A DNA stretch of 64,000 nt from Trileptium ribeirensis (lineage: Eukaryota > Nematoda > Enoplea > Enoplida > Thoracostomopsidae). Numbering within the stretch: the first letter of the stretch is position 1; each line of letters opens with the position of its first letter. The notes under the pieces were generated by a model. The model worked only from the letters and a program-made list of their open reading frames with translations, made no database searches and was not told the origin of the DNA. Position numbers and translations under genes: made by a program. The DNA is taken from positions 21,852 to 85,851 of the forward strand of contig JASANE010000115.1 of assembly GCA_030248225.1 (NCBI GenBank), in the 5' to 3' direction. Positions 32,329 through 41,723 of the stretch are shown piece after piece.

Positions 32329-32801
32329 GGGTTTCAGTATAGCGCCCTGTTTTCATGTCAAGTTATAATTTCAAAATCTTCACAAGGCAAACAATGTTCG
32401 GGAGACGCGGCAGCGCCTCCCTCTTTTGACAAAGGCCCACGCTTTCTATCTAATCCTGGCGCACGCAGAGTTTGATGACAAACTTTCATTACAAGTAATC
32501 AGCAGCTGACTTCCGGCCTCAAGATAACAAACGGCACATAGATGGAGCACAGAGTAAAAAGGGTAATGGCAAGGGGATGTCCGATAGTCCAGAGCGTTTT
32601 CATAGGCGAAGTCACCAAACGGTCGGCAAGGGAAGTTCATTTCTGCGTCCCGTCAGGCGGGTAAGACAGACAACAGCGTACAAAATGCGGGCGCAAGCTC
32701 AATCGATTTTTAGGGGTTTAATCAGGTTTAACATCACCCGTTCGGTACTTAAGTATATCACGGGGTGCCCTGCGAGGTACCCATGTATTTTGGTGTACAT
32801 A

Positions 32802-33399
32802 TGTGGTGACACGTCACCAGCCCCGTTTTCTTATCGTGATACGCACGGTGTTTTGCATATCGGGAACGCTAGCTACGTTGTATATGTGTGTTTACGATTA
32901 TATTTTTCGTTCACTTCTTCTTCACGGTTTTTCAATCTTGTTAGATAGTGTTTATGCTCAAAATAAATGATTTTCTGATGTTTCTAATGTCTAATCGGAG
33001 TTCAGAGGGACGTCTCAGGGTTCAAAAATGATTAGGCGACCTTCATTATAACTGGCTTCATTCACAATAAATATATTTCATTTATTCAATATAACGTACC
33101 TTAAACCCTCCCGTGGCGTGATATGGTGCCGCAAGCCTGGAACTTGATTGGCCAAAGTTTAACGTAAAGCAGTGTTCCAGATAGTGTTTGCCGATTCGCA
33201 CATCCATTAGAATGGAATTTAGTTTTCCAGGCAGTCAATCTTCAAAGTTTGGAATAACTTTTTCAGTTCAAAATGTACGTCCAATTTGTTTTCTCGAATC
33301 CCGGGGTCATACGTCGGACACTCCCACTTCCGTTTCGTGATTACTCAGACATTAACGCCGAGCAATTGTCGGTAGCAACCCTGCTTGCATTATTATTGG
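32802..33399 (+). mobile_element. ~600-bp insertion in 3' LTR, possible solo LTR
   Basis: The sequence is absent from the 5' LTR, which reads straight through this point. It starts TGTGGTGACACGTCACCAG, a typical LTR start, carries AATAAA at 32962 and has a CA at 33388-33389, ten bases before the LTR sequence resumes. No clear target duplication was found, so a solo LTR is likely but not proved. Confidence 0.55.
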
Positions 33400-34163
33400 T
33401 TATCTTGGTTACTCGAATGTAATAACTTGCTGTTTATCTAAAGTGTTAGCGTGTGAAACTTATAGTCAGCGATATGTGCTTAGTGTAGTGATTAAACCAG
33501 CGCTTTAAAATCATAAATCAGAAGTGAACCTAAGGCTAAATCTCAACCTATAGGACCTCGACTATATTTAGGTCAAGTAAGGCTTTCCTAAGTTGGCGAG
33601 GAAAGTACGCCATCTGTTAAGGCTCCGCCGCAGCAGTGATTGGCAAATCCAAGCTTTGGTTAAATCTTGAAATTCGCAATTTGGCTCACTCAGTAGTTGG
33701 TGCACGGCATTACTCAAATTTACTCGCACTAGACAAGAACCCTGGTGATTGAGCTCCAGGTGTTCCCTCAAGCTACCGGTTCGGCAAGGAACCTCTAGTG
33801 GAACCAACCAAATTTATTGTCTGAACTAGGCTCCCGCGTATCCGACTGAAACAAGGAATCGCACCTCCATTTAGGATTTAAATAGAACTGAGGGAAAGGC
33901 AAGTCAGCCTTATTACCTGCGAGCAGGCTTAGGGGTTGACTTTCCCTCAGGGGGACCTGCATGCCACTAGACACGTGGGCCAATATAGCGGCCAGGTCGA
34001 ACACCCTGGTTAACCCGCCGGCAGCCTACTAAGCTAAGCACTTCCCTTACGTTATCTAGCAGATCACCGGGGAGTCGTGGAAGCCGGGGTTGTCCGGGCA
34101 CCACGCCAAGAAAAATTGGTGGTGCAGCTGGGTTCCCTTAGGGCCAGAACTGGTCTTAGTACA

Positions 34164-34554
34164 TCGTACACCCTCGGCAATTCATTTACAGAATGGGTGT
34201 CACCCTGACTGTCTATACGGTAGGGTCGCGACTACAGGGGGTCAAAAGTTCCAAACAGCGGGGACATTATAACGTGAACGCCGCATAAGATGAATGTGAC
34301 GCTTGCTTCAACGATCAACCAAGTCAGGCGGATCAAATGGCGTTTGGTGGATGCACGGAAGAGCCCAGATACAACCGATGTGACATTATTGATGCATGTA
34401 CAATGCTAAACACTGAATTTAAGGAAAACTGCATAGTGCTGTTATTGATAAACTGTATTAAGTTTTTAATAAAACATTTCATCCTTGCCATAGGGAATCA
34501 TCAGACGGCTTAGCGGCTACCGTTATGTTTTTCATTTATTTATAAAATACAATT
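34164..34554. other. Polinton sequence after the LTR insertion, mostly non-coding
   Basis: No gene recognised, apart from the inverted match to 7251-7319 around 34234-34307. The minus-strand frame starting at 34286 is very short. Confidence 0.5.
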
Positions 34555-34827
34555 TTACAATTTCACGATTATAAATAGCAAACAATACAGGTATATACAT
34601 GACAATTGATACAATGTATAATCAAATGATTGTCCTTTCTTCATTTCTTTGACAATATGATCAACCAATTTGATCATTACCCGCCGTTGTTTTTGCAGCT
34701 GTATTAAATTGTGCTCCTCTTCCGATTGCCCATCGATATAATCTCCTGTTGCTTGACCTGGAGCTAAAATCATCCACGTTTGCTTGCCAATAAGCAATTT
34801 CTGCATGTAGATATACATTGCGCACAT
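34555..34827 (-). CDS. Small Polinton ORF, unknown
   Basis: The 90-codon frame encodes a protein with a charged helical middle (EEEHNLIQLQKQRRVMIK) and a hydrophobic end. It lies downstream of the capsid gene on the same strand. No family was recognised, and it may be part of the preceding broken frame. Confidence 0.35.
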   Translation of the reverse strand: MCAMYIYMQKLLIGKQTWMILAPGQATGDYIDGQSEEEHNLIQLQKQRRVMIKLVDHIVKEMKKGQSFDYTLYQLSCIYLYCLLFIIVKL

Positions 34828-34897
34828 AGTGTTCCATTATTGGTACGCTTCGCGAATATTGATTCCAATGTATTGCTGACGAAGCACCTTATCCAAA

Positions 34898-35280
34898 TCA
34901 TATGTTGCGAGATGTTTCATAAACTTCGCTCCCATAAATGTTGGTGAATGTATATCCACGATAAATACCAACCGCTAGTACCTGTATAAGTCCATGTTTA
35001 TAAGGAATTGATAACTTGGTAAATAAATGCTCAAATACATCAAATAGATAAACCATCTGTGCGCTCCGTTTAAGACCTTTCGACGGTTTCAATCGAACGT
35101 TAAAATGAAGATTTGAACATGTTTTATTAATCCATAGAATATTGTAATCGTTTGATGGGTTCCACTTTTCACTTGAACCGTTTGTCCAGCCTTCGAAACA
35201 CACAGTTTTTGTACAATTTTGGGTTTTACATATATCGGTACGCTGTACGCTTCAGAGCAATATAATCGTCTCACCAACAA
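34898..35280 (-). pseudogene. Unknown Polinton gene, two overlapping registers
   Basis: A frame from 35280 to 35089 and another from 35203 to 34898 overlap on the minus strand, suggesting one gene broken by a frameshift. The product has Cys and aromatic residues (NILWINKTC, YLFDVFEHLF). It directly follows the capsid gene, where Polintons can carry minor virion proteins, but no protease triad was visible. Confidence 0.35.
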
Positions 35281-36640
35281 TTGTTATAAGTAATGCAACA
35301 TATAATGCAATAAAAGGTTTTATCCATACTTAATACAAATGTATCTTTAGACCTTTTAAGACATTTTATTCCAAAACACTTCCCTTTTTCGTTAATATGT
35401 AGTTCAGAGGTAAACTCTCTCATTGCAAATATCACAATTGCATGTTTCAACTCCTCTACAAAATCTATTGATAGTCTTACCTGCCCATCTGACGGGTTTG
35501 AAACATAATTACAATCACTACTGTGAGCTTTACTTAAATCTATACAAAATATTTGATATCCTGCGCCACATCTACACCCAACTTCAGTCAAACCTAAGTT
35601 TTTAGTGCTACCATTTAACGCATATAATGTATTGTAAAACAGTCTCATATCATTACCAGCTTTACACGGTAGGGAGACATTACAAGGATATCTATCATCA
35701 TTCATAAATACTGTAAAGCTTTTCATATCAGGTAGACTTAGCTTAAACAAGTTTGATTTTGCTGCACCTGTGTACGCTTCCAGTGTTATTCCCCAAATAT
35801 ATATTCTTCGAGGTAACACACCATCAAAAATTGTCCAATCTACGTTTTGTAGACCTTTATTTACAGACAATGTATTTATTTTATATCTTATTGCAGGAAG
35901 TATAACTGCCCCAATTCTATTTTGAATTTCAAGAGCTTCTTTTGTTAATCGTGCTTTAGGTATATAGAGTTTGAAATCATTGATACGAATTTGAAATTTA
36001 TTAGATGGTTCATGCAATAGTATTAGAGATGGTTTACTTCGCGTAAATTTAAATTCCAATTTTGTTTTTGGCGGTAAGTATTTGGGAGTTAAATGTGCAT
36101 CGATAATTAGTGGAAAATACGTTTCACATTTTTGTGATCTTATTACAAGTGAATTTCGATAAACGAAACCTACATTATCTTTTAGGTCATCAAACATATA
36201 TGACTGATCAGGTTTGTAAAGATATCCTGCTAAATATTGTTTTCTTTGTTCCACACTCATATATAACATATACAATATGTATGTCATCCAGGGGTGTGTT
36301 TCTGATTGAAAGTTATTGGTTCCCCATTTATTTTCATCTCAACAGATGAAAACAGCGCATACCCAAACATATTACATGGTGCAATTTTAAGATCTACATC
36401 TTTAATCTCCTTACCATCACTTTTCATTATTTGAAATTCAATATATACAAATATTTCAGATAAATCAATCAAGTCAAATGCACTTTCACCAATTTTAAAA
36501 CGAAACGAGTCATCTGTATCAGTGCTCGATAAAGTTGTTTCACAAGCGATTTCAATCATTTGTGTTGACATGATTGAGTCTGGAGCAGGGCACTTATCAC
36601 CCCGCCAATTAAGGTTTGCCACACCGCATACGTTTGACAT
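35271..36640 (-). pseudogene. MCP: Polinton major capsid protein (double jelly roll), one frameshift
   Basis: Double-jelly-roll capsid proteins form the icosahedral shell predicted for Polintons. The N-terminal frame (36640-36284) has the ESAFDLIDLSEIFVYIEFQI strand pair and VEMKINGEPI. The second (36287-35271) continues with RIYIWGITLEAYTGA and the C-terminal DGQVRLSIDFVEELKHAI, followed by a FTSELHINEKG-type end. The two registers meet at 36284-36287, so a single indel breaks the gene. Combined length, ~455 codons, is normal for Polintons. Assignment is by motif order and neighbours. Confidence 0.78.
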
Positions 36641-36765
36641 TTTTCTTTGCTGGTTTACGATGCTTTTTAAGACTTTTCTTCTTCTTAATGATTGGAATAG
36701 CTTTTAGAAGCTTTCTCGAATTAAAACATAGAGGTAATATTTTTGAAACTATTTGCTAAATGCAT

Positions 36766-37392
36766 TCATCCTTTTAAAGAACTAAACCACAATCTTAATA
36801 TCATCTTTGCATTTGGAAAGAACTCAACACTTTGAAATTCTGAATCAAGCACTTCAAATCGGAATGCATTTAACATGCGACTGTTTAATTCTAGGTTCAC
36901 TGTATTTTTCACACTAGATGAAATAACGTGTAGTAATGGTTTATATTTTCCATTTACTAATCGTTCTTTCACAAAAGAACTCATAAACGTGGGTTTGTTA
37001 TGTTGCATGTTGACACATTTGTTTCCAACATGTTTCCCGTTTTTCAAATGTAAAGAGTTGAAACGGAATAATATTTGTGTTTCCGAAGATATCTTAATTT
37101 CAGCCTTACCTAAGATATATACGCTGACAAGATCACAGATGGGGTCAACTGTAAACTCAATATCTTGACTAAATGTGTTTAGGTAAGATCACAAAGTGAT
37201 GATATTATAGTAGCCTTTATCAACAGTAAACCGTTTCCAAGATTTATTTATGAAATATTCAACAACACCACCCTCAATATTTTTGTATTTGGTGGGAAGC
37301 TGATCATCCAATAGTTTAACTTTTGTAGCGCAAAATGCTGTCGGAAACTCAACAACCGGTTTGTTCAGATTGCAAACAACAACAACTTCCAT
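36766..37392 (-). pseudogene. Probable Polinton penton / minor capsid protein, one in-frame TGA
   Basis: The frame is about 208 codons with a TGA at 37189-37191 and remains in one register. The sequence alternates short beta-like stretches (ILGKAEIKIS, FRFEVLDSEFQSVEFFPNAKMIL). It lies next to the major capsid gene, as pentons do. The family call is from size, beta-rich character and context only. Confidence 0.5.
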
Positions 37393-37559
37393 GATTTTTG
37401 ATTACATTTTATTAAAGTCTTTTAAGGATATTATATATGTATTGCAAGACAAATAGAAATCATTTATACACTTACAACCAGTTATAACTACATTCCCACT
37501 CCCATAAATCAAACCCGCACCCTCCCCAATCTTAAGTTTCATACTATTATACAGCTTAC

Positions 37560-37909
37560 TTACATTACAGTGTACTTGGATCTTAGACTTTCATATACGA
37601 AAGGTAAATTTAAGTTAAATCCACATTTCAACATTCCAACATTTTTAAGTTGTACGTCAAATTTTCGAACGCATGAATATCCCAAATCATTTAATATTTC
37701 GTACACTATGTGCAAAATTTGTTTTGCTTCACCTTCTGACTTCACCCCCACAAGTACAATCTTTCCATTGGAAAAAAGTAAATCGTTCCACTCGGTTTGA
37801 ATTTCCATATTCCACCATTAAATAGTAAAATATCAAAGTCAAAATTTTAAAGTACACAAGATAAATATAACAAATCAACGCTGCATCCAATGTTTGATGT
37901 TATTGTCAT
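37560..37909 (-). pseudogene. TATA-binding-protein-like single repeat
   Basis: TBP is the saddle-shaped protein that binds TATA promoters. On the minus strand an ATG at 37909 opens a frame with SNIGCSVDL, like the SVNLGCKLDL-type start of a TBP repeat. A TAA follows at 37847-37849, then FNGGIW in that register. The register then shifts and 37808-37560 continues with LLFSNGKIVLVGVKSEGEA, like the FSSGKMVCTGAKSEE block, and a final KNVG...LPFVYESL segment. The ~30-residue gap between blocks equals that of TBP. Only one of the usual two repeats is present. A profile search would settle it. Confidence 0.65.
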
Positions 37910-37917
37910 ATTTGTTA

Positions 37918-38184
37918 TCATTTGTTTTCGTCTCGAATTTCCATCCATAACCCACCCAACTTGTTTAGTCTTTCCATTCGCTCATGTCTCGACTTTTTAC
38001 ATCGAGCACGCTTTTTCCGATTCCCCAGTAGAAGCCTGATTCTGATGCTGCCGCTATTATCGCATTTTCGTTTCCCATTACTGCAGCACGTACGTGAGGT
38101 AGTTGATGAAATTTCGGTTTCATCGCAACTTTCATGACGTTTACAGCGCGGTCGCAGTATCGAAATTTGCGACCTGTTGTCCAA
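37918..38184 (-). CDS. Basic Cys-containing ORF overlapping the NADAR gene end
   Basis: The 88-codon frame is rich in Arg, Lys and Cys (GNRKKRARCKKSRHERMERL). It overlaps the NADAR frame by 44 bases in another register and could be that gene's shifted continuation, but no NADAR C-terminal motif was seen. A small basic core protein is an alternative. Confidence 0.35.
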   Translation of the reverse strand: MDNRSQISILRPRCKRHESCDETEISSTTSRTCCSNGKRKCDNSGSIRIRLLLGNRKKRARCKKSRHERMERLNKLGGLWMEIRDENK

Positions 38185-38410
38185 GTTGCTTGTGTATTGA
38201 TGGTTTATAAGAGTTCATAATATGATGATATGCGATTTTATCGTTGAAGTACCGAGCCTTTTCGCTTTGATAGCATTGTTCAACGCAGATGTAGGTTACT
38301 CCATTAATAGTTATTTTAGCAATATTAAAATTATTAAATAAACTCCATCCAGATCGGAATAAAACAAGTGGTTTCCCATCAGTGCTAACGCGATACTTGG
38401 TATGTTCCAT
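38141..38410 (-). pseudogene. Polinton NADAR domain, truncated
   Basis: The 90-codon frame has FRSGWSLFNNFNIAKITING, CVEQCYQSEKARYFND and LGQQVANFD, matching the first half of a NADAR (YbiA-like) domain in order and spacing. The C-terminal half, with the KF and FWG-type motifs, is missing, so the ~150-residue domain is incomplete. It is next to the TBP-like gene. Intact relatives act on ADP-ribosylated nucleotides or bases; this copy cannot be assumed active. Confidence 0.7.
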
Positions 38411-38600
38411 TTTCGGTAATGATGATATCCATGTTAGTGAACCTTTTATATATTAGTAAATACCCCATATGAATATGATTGGTTTGGTTTACCCACACAA
38501 AATTCTCCATTTGGTTTTCTGCTCAGCTACTTTACCTTTCCTGCCTCTTCCAAAAGCTGACAAAGGAACTCCTCTAAGAAGTGATTCAAATTAATCAGAG

Positions 38601-38807
38601 TCAAGAGACATCAGAGACATCTGAGACAAAATACTTTACCAAATCAAGAATATTGGAACCCACAGTCTTATCCGAATAAATTACGTTATTATTATCATTT
38701 AGTTTTAAATCTTTAATATTGTTTAACGTTAATTTAGCTTTAGATCGTAAATTTTTAGGAAACATGAGCGACAAATCTGGTTTATTTCTAGTTTCATAAA
38801 CAGTCAC
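38601..38807 (-). CDS. Small Polinton ORF, KAK...GSNILDLV type
   Basis: The 68-codon frame has FPKNLRSKAKLTLNNIK and VGSNILDLVKYFV. From memory this pattern resembles short ORFs repeatedly seen in Polinton and adintovirus genomes, but the function is unknown and the resemblance was not searched. Confidence 0.45.
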   Translation of the reverse strand: MTVYETRNKPDLSLMFPKNLRSKAKLTLNNIKDLKLNDNNNVIYSDKTVGSNILDLVKYFVSDVSDVS

Positions 38808-38885
38808 TTCATTTTTATTGGTTCTTTATCTTGTAATTACCCACTCTTAATAATATCTAACCAGCTAACCGGTACCACTGCCATC

Positions 38886-39161
38886 TTACGTGCCATAATG
38901 TTTATTAAAATAATTAATAAAATGCTTGACCACAGTAGGTTTTAGTAACTTTTTCTTTTTAGAAATTGAAATACGTTTGCTTGCAATACTTTTAAGAACT
39001 TTACTCTTAGTTTTAGTATATTGTATGATATTATGTGCAATTTCTGCAAATGTGTTCAGTAAAACCATAGGTACAACTTTAATTACAGTAGATATAACTT
39101 TAGCTGATGATCCTTCAAGAAACTGCAGTGCTGTTAGATTACGTTCAACCGTTCGCGACAT
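38886..39161 (-). CDS. Small basic, partly hydrophobic Polinton ORF
   Basis: The 91-codon frame has a hydrophobic helix-like segment (VISTVIKVVPMVLLNTF) followed by a Lys-rich end (KRISISKKKKLLK). It lies between the ATPase and small ORFs. A membrane-active minor virion protein is conceivable but is inference only. Confidence 0.4.
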   Translation of the reverse strand: MSRTVERNLTALQFLEGSSAKVISTVIKVVPMVLLNTFAEIAHNIIQYTKTKSKVLKSIASKRISISKKKKLLKPTVVKHFINYFNKHYGT

Positions 39162-39189
39162 GTTTAATAAATTTAAAAATTAAACCTTT

Positions 39190-39910
39190 TTAACAATAAA
39201 CAAACATGTAACTGTCATCGGGGAAAATACATTGTCTCGCCCTGAGCACACTTTCTGTTGCTGGTTTTAGATCAAGAAATAGATAACCATACGGTTCCCT
39301 TGTTGCTTGCTCAAATGCGCTTGAAAGAAAATCTAGGTTTGAAGGCCACATTTGCCTTCCCATGCTATGTATCATTGACTGATCACGGAATTTGGGAAAT
39401 AGAGCCATATACTTTCCGAGTTATTGATCGCATGTATTTACCTTCATGATATAAATTCTGTGTACCAAAATTGTGCTTAACTTATTATGACGCATACGGA
39501 AAATGCTGCTGCAAGCTTTTTATCATTTGAGGCCTCAATAATTAAATCGTGCAATACACATAAAACGTGTGTCCTGTGTCTGTGGGAAATTCAGAAAGTA
39601 TACCTTCATGTAGTTCAAAGTTGGGTATTTCGCTCAACATTTTAGCATATATATCTTGAAAAATGCTGAAGTATAAACTTTTCTCCACCTTTTCATCAGT
39701 ACACGTGTTTAAGTAATCTATAAAACAAAGTGTTTTTCCACTTCCTGTTTGACCACTTACAACACATGTGAACGGTAACTCTAGAGGCAAAAGTACTTTA
39801 TCACAGCTTGACATAGTTTGTGCTGTACAAGTTTTCTTATGTCTATGTAAATGTTGGCGAGGAGTATAAGATCGTTCACACTTGTTACATACATGATCCA
39901 TAATTGTCAT
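39190..39910 (-). pseudogene. Polinton packaging ATPase (FtsK/HerA-like), frameshifted
   Basis: This ATPase would pump DNA into capsids. The first frame (39910-39542) starts with a C2H2-like finger (CNKCERSY..H..H) and then a Walker A motif, CVVSGQTGSGKT. The second (39408-39190) carries a SMGRQMWPSNLDFLSSAFE segment and a GYLFLDLKP..E..R.R..IFPDD end typical of Polinton ATPases. The middle, including Walker B, is in broken registers between 39540 and 39410. Confidence 0.75.
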
Positions 39911-39954
39911 GCGTTACATGATTAAACCTTTTTAAAAACTTTGACACCACCATA

Positions 39955-40640
39955 TTGTACCCTGTGTTCCCCTATTTTGTAACCCTGTGTATCCCTATTC
40001 TGTACCCCTACGGGTACGTATTGTACCCCTATATACCCTACATTTATGATTGTGTACCCCTATGTTGTACCCTGTGCACCCGTATTCTGTACCCCTATGG
40101 GTACGTATTGTACCCACATATCCCTTACATTTACCACTATATACTCCTGTTGTACCTCTATTCTGTACCCCTACGGGTAGCTATTGTACCCATATATCCC
40201 TATACTTTACCACGGTGTACCTATATTCTGTACCATACGGGTACGTATTGTACCCATATATCCCCTATATTTACCACTGTATACTGCTGTTGTACCCGTA
40301 TTCGGTACCCATACGGGTACCTATTGTATCCATATATCCCTATACATTTACCACTGTGTACGTATATTCTGTACCATACGGGTACGTATTGTACCCGTAC
40401 ATCCCTTACATTTACCACTATGTAGCTGTATGTTGTACCCTTACGGGTGCGTGTTCTACCCATATGTCCCCTACATTTACCACTGTATACTCCTGTTGTA
40501 CCCCTATTCTGTACCCATATATCCCTATACATTTACCACTGTGTACCTATATTCTGTACCATACGGGTACGTATTGTACCCGTATATCCCTTACATTTAC
40601 CACTATGTAGCCGTATGTTGTACCCCTACAGCGATTGTAA
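39955..40640. repeat. GTACCC-rich minisatellite with ~141-bp higher-order unit
   Basis: The GGGTACGTATTGTACCC block recurs at about 40014, 40099, 40174, 40239, 40315, 40380, 40444 and 40565. Alternating ~75- and ~65-bp steps give a ~141-bp composite unit. All three plus-strand registers are open because the unit lacks stops. It lies between the ATPase and integrase genes. Confidence 0.9.
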
Positions 40641-41696
40641 ATCCTTTTCATGTCCCCATGAATTCATTGATTTAGGGTATCCAAGCCACTTTACAAGGTA
40701 CTCTATACACTTTTTGGTCTTGCGTTTGCGTATAATTTTCTCAATTTTATATGAATCACCCACTACTTTAACGTTTTGCAGCTCTTGCGTATAAAATCTT
40801 CCCAATATAGTTTCCTTATTTGCATCTTCAAGCTCGTAAACTGGAGGATTGAATGGTAGTTGTTTACTTATTGTAAACACTTCACGTGACCACAACTGGT
40901 TAAATCCACGTTCAAAGGAAGCCGTTCAATGGAAACACGTACAATATAGCCTAGTTGAAATTTATATCGAACATCCACATTTTGCGCTGGAAATAACTTT
41001 TCCCGAATTTCATCCTCATTATCAAAGTTTGAAGGTGTGAAACCATAACTGTTTTCTGTATTGTTATAACTTTCTACAAGTGATTGAAGAATATTAATAT
41101 ATTTATGAGAATTGTTTGCTGTTAAATATTTCTAAATTTTTTATTTCAAATTACGTATAAAACGCTCGGCAATACTTGCTTTTGTTTCCTTATTCTTAGC
41201 AGTATAAACATTTATACCATTTTCCTTGCAATAATCATATAAAAAGTCATTTACAAACTCTTTACCATTATCTGTTTGAAACTTCTGAGGTTTAACTTGC
41301 TCAAAGACTGATTTTAATGCATTTAGAGTAGTAGAAGCTGTCTTATTTTTAACAGGTATAATCCAAGCATATTTGGAAAAGCAGTCGATAACTACAAGTA
41401 AATATTTTATGCCATCATTATATGATAACAAGTTACTCATATCAGCTAAATCTGCCTGAAATAAATCATTTAAACCTTTAACAAACGGTACGTCTACGCT
41501 GAGATATTAATCTTCTAGGTTTATGTAAAGTATATGTTTCCTGACCACGTAACCAATCTTGTACTTCCCTAAGTTTTACTTTATAACCTCGTTGCTTAGC
41601 TTCTCTATAAAGTTTAGGAGCAGTGGAAAAACCTGCAATACTTGTAGGATCGTAGTATATATCTTTAAATTTAGAATCCATTCTTAACCTTATCAC
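40626..41696 (-). pseudogene. Polinton integrase with C-terminal chromodomain
   Basis: Retroviral-type integrases insert Polinton DNA. The N-terminal frame (41696-41478) has LYREAKQRGYKVKLREVQDW. The core (41440-41141) has LLVVIDCFSKYAWIIPVK, FQTDNGKEFVND and ASIAERFIRNLK, the D-D-E arrangement. Further on an SH3-like stretch precedes a chromodomain (YLVKWLGYPKSMNSW) in 40895-40626; chromodomains can steer insertion to modified histones. Registers change between the pieces. It lies between ATPase and PolB. Confidence 0.85.
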
Positions 41697-41723
41697 TAAA
41701 CAAATTTTGTTTTTAAGACTTTA

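Larger units (their letters stand above)
7667..34163 (+). mobile_element. Giant Ty3/Gypsy-like LTR retroelement with envelope and accessory genes
   Basis: A 26.5-kb element with direct LTRs at 7667-11777 and 30593-34163. The order is gag, unknown ORF, envelope-like region, protease, RT, RNase H, integrase, then two NADAR ORFs. Integrase after RNase H and the GPY/F-like module put it with Ty3/Gypsy. Giant Gypsy elements with very long LTRs are known from planarians (Burro), a plausible but untested relative. Scattered stops in pol and env, and many substitutions between LTRs, make this an inactive, non-recent copy. No clear target duplication was found; the element interrupts the Polinton. Confidence 0.88.
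30593..34163 (+). mobile_element. 3' LTR of giant retroelement
   Basis: Starts TGTAACAGCCCTAG and ends TAGTACA, collinear with 7667-11777. It lacks the 1139 bases corresponding to 9081-10219 and carries an extra ~600 bases at 32802-33399. Scattered substitutions from the 5' copy show the insertion is not recent. Confidence 0.88.

Noticed and set aside
34898..35280. Adenain-like Polinton protease
   Set aside because: Position would fit, but I could not see the His-Asp/Glu-Cys arrangement in any register.
39955..40794. Long plus-strand open frames rich in Tyr and Pro
   Set aside because: They come from a stop-free minisatellite, are open in all three registers and overlap genes on the other strand.
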